64,000 bases of DNA from Xenorhabdus sp014467285 (GTDB lineage Bacteria; Pseudomonadota; Gammaproteobacteria; Enterobacterales; Enterobacteriaceae). Below the pieces are notes generated by a model. The model was not told where the DNA came from, did not search any database, and worked only from the letters and a program-made list of their open reading frames with translations. The translations under genes and the position numbers were made by a program. The DNA is taken from the NCBI RefSeq assembly GCF_014467285.1, contig NZ_NKHR01000002.1:186001-250000 (forward strand), in the 5' to 3' direction. Shown one piece after another: positions 32,779 to 43,500 of the stretch (positions within the stretch are counted from its first letter, which is position 1; every line of letters begins with the position of its first letter).

Positions 32779-34446
32779 TTAGGCTGCCGCTATTGGCACA
32801 CTTCTGAATGTGCTATCAATATTGGACTGATTAGCACGCGGTGGCAATAAAAGAATGGATTCAAACAGTTGTCCTATCGTTTGCCAGTGTGAGCGAATAA
32901 AAAAGTGGTCTCCCGAAAATTGATGCAAGTTCAAAGGATACATCGTTTCACGTTGCCAAGCCTGAATATCTGCTGCGCTAAACCATTCTTTATCTCCATT
33001 CAGCGTAGTGATAGGAACAGGTAATGGCTCACTTTCACAATGAACATAATTGCCCAATGCAGAAAAATCAGCACGCAAGATCGGCTCAAAGAAGCCCATT
33101 ATCGGCTTAAATTCCAATAATTCATCTGGAACACCGCCCATTTCGCGCAAATGTTGCCAGAAAGCATCGGATGGCAATTGCCAGGTATTATGTTCACGGC
33201 TGGGTACTGAAGGAGCCCCTGAACCAGAAACAAACATTTGAACCGGTAAAGGAAGGCCTTCTTTGCGCAAACGGCAACAGAGCGAATATGCCAACAACGC
33301 TCCTAGACTATGTCCATACAGGGCAAAAGGACGATCCAGACGACCAGCAAGCTGTTTCAATATGTCATCAACGATAGAATCTGCATCACTTAACAATGGC
33401 TCATCATGACGCTTGCCACGCCCCGGACGCTCCAGTGTAATGACATCTAAAAAACGACAATGTTCAGCGAGACCAGTGTATGCACGCTCATCGGCCCCCG
33501 CATAGGGTAAGCAAAAAAGTGGCATTTTATCTGTTGAATTCTGCGAACCAATGGATTGAGGATGTTGAGAAGAGTGTCTATTCAGGGAGGAAACAGGAGA
33601 ATTAATTTTCTCTATCTGGTTCACCATCCTGGATAATATTTGGCTATTGCCCATTTCTCGGTAAGCACATGATTCCCCTTTCTCTATCACATGGCGAATA
33701 CTTTCTACCCAACGAACTGATCCTGTAATTTGCTCACTCAATGTATGGGCAATAACTTTATTTTCATAAGGAAGAGCAGAAATATTAGCGATAACAGGAA
33801 TGGATAATGGATTGAAATGAAACCCTTTTAGAAAAGCAGCGAATTCTTTACGTGCTGGTTCCATATAGCGCGAGTGATATGCCGCTGAAACATTCAGTTT
33901 AACCGCCTGCCTGACTCTCTGCTCTAAGATTTTACCTGCCCTCTCAATTTTCTCACTTGGGCCAGATAATACGTACTGTGTTGGGGTGTTATAGTTAGCG
34001 ATATCAAGTTCATCCAGATGATGCTTCATCAAACACTCACGTAGTTCAGGCTCTTCAATACCAACCACTGCCAACATAGCTCCCCCCTGAACAGCTCCCA
34101 TCAATTCACCACGCTTGGCAACCAGTTTTAAGCCTGTTTCAAAATCAAACGCTCCGGCTGCCAACAGTGCATTGTACTCCCCCAAACTATGCCCAAGTAA
34201 AATGTCGCCACGCTGCCCACCATTTTGCAAATGCGCCTGATAATAAAGTGCATTAACCAGATAAATGCAGGGCTGAGTATATTGAGTGCAGTTCAGCAAT
34301 CCATCCGGATTTTCCAAACATATCCGCTTAAGGTCATAGCCCAAAATATCACAAGCCAAGGCAGTCATATCCGGGTACTTCTCAAATAATGCTTCCCCCA
34401 TGCCTTTGGTTTGTATGCCTTGTCCCGGAAACAGTATGCATTCCAT
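32779..34446 (-). CDS. Discrete trans-acyltransferase fused to a type II thioesterase
   Basis: 555 residues with two domains. Residues 1-285 are a FabD-like malonyl-type acyltransferase: LFPGQGIQ at the N-terminus, nucleophile Ser87 in GHSLGEYNA and catalytic His191 (AAYHSRYM). A Ser/Gln-rich linker (about 285-305) leads to an alpha/beta-hydrolase of the GrsT/SrfD type II thioesterase family: FCLPYAGADERAY, Ser380 in YGHSLGALLAY, and a late His in FSGDHFF. The AT should load malonyl-CoA onto the ACPs of the AT-less PKS in trans; the thioesterase would remove stalled or wrong acyl groups. The fusion in one chain is unusual. It follows PKS 2 after a 78-base gap containing a hairpin and precedes the metallophosphoesterase. 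Confidence 0.93.
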   Translation of the reverse strand: MECILFPGQGIQTKGMGEALFEKYPDMTALACDILGYDLKRICLENPDGLLNCTQYTQPCIYLVNALYYQAHLQNGGQRGDILLGHSLGEYNALLAAGAFDFETGLKLVAKRGELMGAVQGGAMLAVVGIEEPELRECLMKHHLDELDIANYNTPTQYVLSGPSEKIERAGKILEQRVRQAVKLNVSAAYHSRYMEPARKEFAAFLKGFHFNPLSIPVIANISALPYENKVIAHTLSEQITGSVRWVESIRHVIEKGESCAYREMGNSQILSRMVNQIEKINSPVSSLNRHSSQHPQSIGSQNSTDKMPLFCLPYAGADERAYTGLAEHCRFLDVITLERPGRGKRHDEPLLSDADSIVDDILKQLAGRLDRPFALYGHSLGALLAYSLCCRLRKEGLPLPVQMFVSGSGAPSVPSREHNTWQLPSDAFWQHLREMGGVPDELLEFKPIMGFFEPILRADFSALGNYVHCESEPLPVPITTLNGDKEWFSAADIQAWQRETMYPLNLHQFSGDHFFIRSHWQTIGQLFESILLLPPRANQSNIDSTFRSVPIAAA

Positions 34447-34485
34447 TTCTTACCCCAATATCAATGTGTAAATTAATCGATTTAT

Positions 34486-34510
34486 TGCCCTCGCCTGACA
34501 GGCGAGGGGT
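34486..34510. other. Strong intercistronic hairpin between PKS 2 and the acyltransferase gene
   Basis: CCCTCGCC-TGACA-GGCGAGGG (34488-34508), a perfect 8-bp GC-rich stem 16 bases past the PKS 2 stop on the transcribed strand. The following bases (CAATAAATC) have no T run. It may protect the upstream mRNA or partly attenuate the downstream genes. Confidence 0.7.
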
Positions 34511-34524
34511 TGTCCGGTTACAGG

Positions 34525-37500
34525 CTAAGCCGAATAGAGCGTATCGCACAAACGCAGAACTTTTTTCAGTGACCGAGGTTCTGTAAGCAAGTCGTTGTGT
34601 ATCGCCAGATCAATATCAATCATGTAAAAATCATCAATATTTTCACTCCACTCTTTCCAATAGTACGTTCCGTCTACCGTTGATACATCATGTCTGGGAT
34701 ATAACACCATAAATGGCTCGTAAGGACCGAAGAAAATACCGCTGAAATTATTCAGGTAATAACAGCGCAATGCGTCTTTGCGGGGTAATGGTAATACTTC
34801 GTAATGTTCATCATGCACCGCCTCAAAATAGCGCGCCAACTGAATCACTCGTTCACGAAGCTGTGCTTTGTTTTTATTGCTGCTACGTTCATATGTTGTA
34901 GCAAGCAGAACATCAAATAATTCAGGATAAGGCAGTGAAGTATCAATTTCATCGCGGTGTATCATTGCCGAGGTATCTCTGCCATGCAGGGGAACATCAC
35001 TGAACATCAGTATCGTATTGACTGCACGGAACAAGCCGACTTTGGCGATTTCGTCCTTATTGCGCCCGCAATGTGATAATGCACTGGCATGATTACTGGT
35101 TGTCCCATCAAGGCTATCGATCATCACGAGTGTCGCAACCTCTTCGCCTTGCAGTTGCAATTGACGAGCAACTTCATAAGCCAACACTCCGCCCAGAGAA
35201 TAACCACCGAGATCGTAAGGCCCTTTAGGTTGAACCGAACGGATAATGGCAGCATAATAAATCCCCTTTGCTTCCTGACCTACCAGGATATCCCCTTCTA
35301 TATAGCCTTTCGGCTGAATGGCATAAAATGGTCGTTGACTACGTTGGGCCAATGGTTGATAACTCCCGATCCCGCCATTGCCGCTATGAATCCAAAACAC
35401 AGGGCGCCCAGTTTTAATATTGTTCATATGGCACAATTCAGGAAAACGGGTTATTGATGGTGGCTGGATGTTGGTATGTTCTGGCATAATCAGCCCAGGA
35501 ATTACCAGCTTAGCCAACGCTCCCGGTTGAGTACATAAGAAATGCTCAACCAATCCATCAATAGTTTTCACCTCAAAAAATAACGTACTTCCTACATTAT
35601 TCAGTACCTTACGCACCGCGTCAGTCAATTGCACTACCAGAATAGAATCAATGCCATAGCGTTCAAGTGGAACATCAGCCTCAATCTGTTCTGCCGACAG
35701 GCACAAAGTATCAGCCACTAATTGACGGAAAAAGTTTCTGGCGCGCTCCCGTATCTGTTCATCATGCACTTCCCCTCGAACGGCAATTTTCCCTGCTTGC
35801 TGTGATTCATGTTGTTCATCATGTTGGGCATGATGTAATAAACCTGATTCAATTTTTGGGATCGGTACTTCATCGGCAATTTGACCACAAAAAGCCGAAT
35901 TGCCTTCAATGCGCGGTTGACGGACAGCTCCATCACTTTCTGCCACAATCACTTGCTGACAGAGATCATCTGCACCTTTGGCTGCAACAAATGACTGCGT
36001 CCATCCAAGCTCACCCAAAATGTGTTGCCAGCTTGTCGGCGTTAAACATGGCGAACCCATGATGCGAACCGCAGGATCGTTATAGAGCCACCATCCTTCT
36101 AATAAACCAAAAGTGAGATGATTAAAGACAATGTTATCGCTCAATTCATTCAGCAACAACAGAGCCCCCTTACGCGCTAAAGCCTTAGCATTTTGCAGTG
36201 AATTACGGATATTACGGGTTGCATGCAAGACATTGGTTGCGACCACGACATCATAACTGCCGGGTTCCACAGACTGCCCTGCCAATGGTTGCTCTACATT
36301 GAAAATTTGACCGTTAAGATAAGGGGCAATATCGCTATATTCTTTACGGGCGTGTAACAAGAAAGCCCGTGAGATATCGGTATAACAATAAGTTTCGATA
36401 TGATCCTTCCATTCGCTTAAGCGCCGGAAGATAACTGAGCTGGTGCCTCCGGTTCCTGCACCAATCTCAAGAATGCGCAGTTTCACTGACGGATCTTCTT
36501 CAATACGCAGACGCAGGTAATCAATTAATATATCTGCCAATGCCTGATTGAAGTAATCAGCTATCAGGTTGTTCTTATACACATTTTGCACCAACTTTAA
36601 TGAGCTTCGCGGAAACATAACATCGGTCGCCAGACAACGCCCCGTGAGAATATCCCCAAGCGAACGTATGGTAGTATCAACCAACACTGCCTGATCACGT
36701 TTCGCATCATCACACAGCCAATTGCTGCATGCGGTATCCCATGCCTGCCAAGCGGTCTCCGGATCAATTCGCCGAACCACTACAGCAGCATAAAACCCAT
36801 CCTCTTGTTGATGCAGGTAACCCGCCTCAGCCAATACATGCAGGCTATGCTCCATCCAACGCTGGTATATCTCCAGAATGCCCCCCCGCTCCCGCCATTG
36901 GGTAACATTGGCTGCCTGTGTATCCTGGAATAGCCCTAACGCCTGCAACTGAGCCCATAATATCTGTAACAGTGAATGATCCATTGATTTCGCGTGTCCA
37001 TTGACTCGTACACGTAATTGATCAATTTCATAGCTTCTATCGGGTTGGCGGGTATGTAGTTTTTCGATCAATGAGGGGGCTGGATGTGTCAGAATCTTGA
37101 TCGCATCGCCATCATATAATCCGTCAATACTTCGGGTATTGTTGGCCTTCAACAATGCCAGTTGAGGATACTGCCCCGACATCAGAGTATCGAACGCCGC
37201 CATGCCTTCTTCGGGCTCAATGGATGCCAACCCTGATTGCGCCATGCGTTTACGATAGTCTTCACTGCTGACAATCCCCACGCTTCCCCAATATCCCCAA
37301 TTCATCACTCTGACAGGGCAACTTAATCGCAGTCGCAACTGTTCAGCAAAGGCGTCAGCGAAGACACATCCTGCCGCATAGTTAGCCTGCCCCGGCGCTT
37401 TGAAGAAGGATTGCATTGAAGAAAAGAAAGTAAAGAATTGCAACGGCTGAGAAGCAAAAACCTCAGCCAGATTGACTGATAAAGCAACCTTAGTATCGTA

Positions 37501-40500
37501 AGTGGATCTAAAGCGAGTTTCATCCATGCGCGCCAGACTCTGATCCCCCAGAACAATAGCGGTATGCAATACACCATACACAGGGCCATAACGGGATACG
37601 ATATGATCGCAAGCCTGTCGCAATGCAGTAAGATCAGTGGCATCTGCCTGTATGTAATCAGGTAAGAGACCATCAGCCGCCAGTGCATGACGACGCGCCT
37701 CAATGTCAGGATTCAGTGGACTGCGGCCAATCCAGACGACACGTACACCATAACGACGCATCATGTGGCGGGTCCAAACCTCACCGATTCCTCCGGCACC
37801 ACCGATGGCAACAACGACATTGCCGGGTTTCAATAGTAAATCGGCCTCAACTTCGGTGCCATGTAGCTCAAGCAGACTTTGGCAATACCACTCACCCCTT
37901 CTCCAGGCTTGCACTTCGGCACGGGGATCCGGTGGTAGTGACAATACATCATCCCAGGGCACTGCTACCGAAGTTTCGATATCTACAACACGGATTCGCC
38001 AATGAGGATATTCTTTTGCCAATGTGCCGAATAATCCATGTATTCCTGCATGGGTCGGATCAACAGAAGTATCTCCGGGCAGTAATCGAGCCTGTCGCGT
38101 GACAACAGTAAAGTTTATTTCCCGAACATCCGCCCCTGAACACAATAATGCTTTGATCAAACGGAAAGCAGATAAGGTGCCTTGCTGCTGCATCGCAAGT
38201 AAGTCACCATCCCACTTATTGGGTGCTAACCAGATATAATGTTCAGCGGTGTTTGGTAAGCGTGCTGCGAGTTGTTCAATGGTTTCCTGATCATGCACAA
38301 CCAACGTATTGAGATTGGGGAAATATTGTCGCAATTCCACTTGTTCAGCCGCTGAACCACCCACCAGCACGGCTTGTTTTGTATGAACTGGTTTTGTATA
38401 CATTGATGAATAAGCATCCTGCCAACCCGATTTTTCGATTTTGTTTTTTTCAATTACAGATCGTGCATTCCACAATGGAACTAGCAGACATGCTTTGGAA
38501 GCGGTAGCGGTAGAAGCCACAGTAATACGACGCGAAGTATAACCATTCAGTCGTACACACAAATGCCCTTTGTTATCATATAAATCTATATCAACTTTTT
38601 CGGTTTGCTGTGAGTTTGTTGATGCAAAATTGCCGACACGCCGTACATGCGCCCACATAGTCTGAGTTGTGGTGGCAAAAATATGAACACTATCCACAGC
38701 AAATGGCACCATTGTTTGATCCGGGTTGCTGTTCAATCTACCGTTGGCGTCAGCATATAGCCCAAGCACAGCCTGTACAGCACTGTCCAACATAGATGGA
38801 TGCAAAACATAATGGTCATCACTGGCTGAAACAGGTAATTGCAATTGCGCCAATACTTCACCTTCACCCACAAACAAACATTCGATTGCCTGCAACCGCT
38901 CACCGTGGTGGATACCCACTGATTGTAGTGCCCTGTAGCATTGTTCACGGGTCAATAGAGATTGCTGACACTGTGCATGTAGGGATTGCAGTGATATTGC
39001 GGTTGGCTTATCGATTGTCAACGCACTAAATTTTCCTTTGCAATGGATACGGCATTCTCCACTGGCGATATCAACGCGCTGTACGCTGAATTCATGAGTG
39101 GTGCGATCCAGTTCAACTTGCAACTTAGCGCCCGCTGTCTCAACCACAAACGTTTCCAACCAAACCACATCATGCAAAGAAAGTGATGTAAAGTTTCCTG
39201 TCGTTGCAACATGATTAGCAGCAATACTATGCGCCAGTTCCAAAGACATTACCCCTGGCAATACGGCCTTTCCATTAACATGGTGATCAGCAAGGAAGAA
39301 TTCGTTACCACTGAGAATTTTGCTGTTATTTCTCAGACTGTCACTGTTCAATGTAGCCACACTTGGCTGGTTCGGGCTTGTCCAATAACGTGCTCGTTCA
39401 AATGGATAAGTAGGCAATGGTACACAGAAGCGTTGGTTGGCGGTAAAAGCTGAGCTGAATTCATTGCAGCGCCCGGTAATATAAGCATGAGCAATGGCCT
39501 CTGCGACCATCGGTTTTGCTATACCATCAGCATGAGCCTGCACAGTCACTTCCCCCTGATATAAAAGTGTATCAGCCTTGCCATTCAGCCAGTTTTGCAA
39601 ACTTTTTATCAATTGTGGTAAACCTGCCGCAACCACAGCCAATCGATGGGTAAAATGTTTACGTCCTGTAGCCAAAGTATACGCCACATGATCTGCAACA
39701 ATGCCTTCTTCTCGCTGGAGATGATTTAAAAGACGCTGAACCGACTGTCGTAAAGCCGTGGGTGTTCGCGCCGACAACAAATAAGGCAGTGGCTGAGTCC
39801 TATCCGCCTCGAATGACCGCAACGGACTCTCTTCAATCACAACATGAGCATTAGTACCACTGGCACCGAAAGAGCTGACTGCTGCACGTCTCACACCATT
39901 AACAGGCGTTGCCCAGGCGCAGGCATGGGTATTGATATAGAACGGGCTGCCATCAAGCGCAATATCACGGTTAACTGACTTGAAATGTAGCATGGGTGGA
40001 ATTTGACGATGCTGTAAAGATAACAACACCTTGAGTACACTTGTCATCCCCGCAGCAAACTGGGTATGACCAAGATTGGTTTTGACTGAACCGAGTGCAC
40101 AGCTCGCTTTCGGTACACCGGCAAAAGTGCGGTTCAAGGCACGGAACTCAATGGGATCACCGAGCGGCGTTCCAGTACCATGTGTTTCTACCAACTGAAT
40201 GTCACGTGGTTTGACACCACAATCATCGTAAACCTTTTTCAGCAATTGCTCTTGTGAAATCGCACTGGGGGCAGTAATGCCATTAGTTGTGCCATCCTGA
40301 TTCAAACCCGTTCCCCGAATCACACCATAAATATGGTCGCCGTCACGTTGCGCATCAGACAAACGCTTGAGCACTATCACGCCAGCACCTTCACCGGGAA
40401 CAAAACCATCGGCTTCTTTATCGAAACTGTGACAAGCCCCTGTTGATGAGAGCATACCTGCACGACCCGCCAACTGATATAACCGCGGTGTATTTTGGAT

Positions 40501-43500
40501 AAATACGCCCCCCGCCAGTGCCATATCCGTGGTGCCAGAACGCAGATCCTGACAAGCCAGATGCAGCGACACCAGAGAACTGGAGCAAGAGGTATCCACA
40601 CTGATTGCAGGCCCTTTCAGATCCAGATAATAAGCGATACGGGATGCCACAACTGATCCCATATTTCCCCATAATGTTTGTGCAGGTGCCTGCTCACCAA
40701 CCAATTCATAATAATCCCCTGAATAGCAACCCACATAAACACCGCATTCCCGGTTTTGCAATCGTTCACCCACATAACCGGCATCTTCCAACGCATTCCA
40801 GCACTCTTCAAGAAAGATGCGCTGTTGTGGATCCATATGGCTCGCTTCCAGGCCTGATATTTCAAAAAACACCGGATCAAATTGTTCAATGCCATCAACA
40901 AAACTGCCAGCATGGCACTTGGATGCCGGCGCCTGTTTAGCCAGCTCCCAACGTGTAACGGGTTCCACCAAATTGTGTCCGGCTAATAGATGCTGCCATA
41001 ATTCATTGGTATTCTGGGTACCTGCATAACGTGCCGCCATACCGATAACAGCTATGGTTTCTTTATCTGAATCTGAATTTGAAACAGGCGCTATCTGTTT
41101 TGTTGTAACATTTGGCGCGGCTAACATGAATGTATTTCCGTACTCTTGCACGATAAATTTCGCCAGACGTTCTACTGAACTGTGATCGAATAAAATCGAT
41201 GTTTCTAGCCGGATATCAAAATTCTCATTCAGATTGTGAACCAAATTAACACCGAGAATAGAATCCAAACCGTAATCAGCGAACGAACGGCTGCAATTGA
41301 TCTCATTTTCTGGCATTTGTAATACATCAGACAGCATCCCTACCAATATGCTCTCAATGTCGCTGGCATTGAGATGATTTTCAATTTTAGGCAATACGGG
41401 AGCCTGAATTGGCTCTGGCTTTGTAGATAACACTTGGCTTTGCGGCTCGAACCAAAAACGCTGGCCTGAGAATGGGTAAGTCGGTAAATGCACTAACGCG
41501 GGTACAGTCTCATCATATAACCGCCGCCAATTGATCGGCATACCTTTAACCCAGTATGCGGCAAGCTGGCTCCATGCTTGCTGCTCAATCCAATGTGCTT
41601 GTAGCCGCTGTAAATCCGCATCGCCCTGTAACTGTGCCGTCACTTCACGGTTAACCCTGACTGAACCTCGCCACCATCGCTCATTTGTTTCAGGAGAAGC
41701 AATAAAAGTGTTTAACTGCTCACGCCATTCCGATGCGGTACGAGCAATAAAACAAGCGCGTTCGTCCATCATCTCACGCCCCATCTGCAATGTTGCGGCG
41801 ACTGCATTAAGATCTGGCTCAGTCTGCTGTTTATCCAACCAATCGTTCAGTTGCTGAACCCGCGCCAACAGCGCTTCACTGTTACGTGCTGACAACGGTA
41901 GTAATACTGGTTTACCAACGTCTCGCCTGGAAACTTCTGGTGCTGTAGCTTGATATTCTGCCACTATCACATGAGCATTAGCCCCACCGGCACCAAACGA
42001 TGAAATGCCAGCAACACGCGGCTTATAATCGTTGTTCTGTCCAATAGTATCTGGCTGAGTCCAGGGTGCTAATTGTGTTTGTACTCTGAATGGCGTAACA
42101 GAGAAGTCAATATTAGGATTAAGTCTTGTTGCATGCAGGCTGGGAACAAGCTGCTTGTTTTGTAACTGGAGGACAATTTTGGTCAGACCGGCAATACCCG
42201 CCGCGGCTTCCAAATGACCAATATTGGATTTAACGGAACCTATAGCACAAAATTGACGATCCTGAGTATGAGATGAAAATGCCTGTGTTAACCCGTCAAT
42301 TTCTACCGGATCGCCCAACCGTGTACCGGTTCCATGCGCCTCAATATAACTGATATCCGCCGCCGATATCCCACTGCGTTCTAATGCTTCACACACAACA
42401 TTAGCCTGAGCCTGTAGATTAGGGACAGTATAGCCATTACTGCGACCACCATGATTGATACTCGAACCTAAGATCACGGCATGAATAGCGTCACCATCTG
42501 CCTGAGCTTGCGCCAGTGGTTTCAATAATACACAGCCGACACCTTCTCCCGGTACAAAACCATCGCCACCCTCACCAAAGCTACGACAATAACCATCGCT
42601 GGACAGCATACGGAAACGGCATAGATCAACATAATTAGAAGGGTGAAGGTAAAGGTTAACCCCTCCGGCAATAGCTAATTCGCAAGCACCGGAACGCAAA
42701 TGTTCACATGCTTCGTGTATTGCCGTTAAAGAAGCAGAACACATGGTATCTATCGGCATGCTAGGGCCGTGCAAATCCAGCAGATAAGAAACACGGTTCG
42801 CCAATGAACCAAATGAAGTGCGGGGAACAGAGCCCCCTGCCGCTACAGATTGATGTTTGTCAAAACCTGTTTTGGTGACCCCCGCAAACACACCAACACG
42901 GGAGTCATGCTGTTCTCTCAATCGCTGACGCGTATAACCTGCACTTTCCAGCACTGACCAAGCGGTTTCTATAAATAATCTTTCCTGCGGATCCATCCCT
43001 GCCGCTTCACGTGGAGAAATTCCAAAGAATGCCGCATCAAAAAGCGCAAAATTGTCAAGAAATGCCCCCCATTTGCTGTAGCTCTTACTTTTTTCTACTG
43101 CCAGTTGGGCATCAGCTTCAAAAAAACCGTCAAGCGACCAGCGCTCACTCGGAATTTCACGAATACAATCCTCTCCACGACTTAAATTACGCCAGAAAGT
43201 TTCCAAATCCGGAGCTGAGGGATATCTTCCGCTAAGACCAATAATGGCAATTGGCTCAACAGTCGATTTATATTCGCGTTTTTCGCAAGCAGGGTTCTTG
43301 GTTATTTTGGACGCTGTTTTTATTGTGTCTGCTGCTTTGGATTTTACTGCTTTGGATGAAGATCCAGACAACCAGCCCTGACAACCTTCCAAATATTGAC
43401 TAGCTAAGCAATCAGTGAGTGCATTCAGGGTTGGATACTGATAAAAAAGTGTTTTAGGCAGAGCACCAAACCATTGGGACAGACGCTGATTCAGCCGCGT

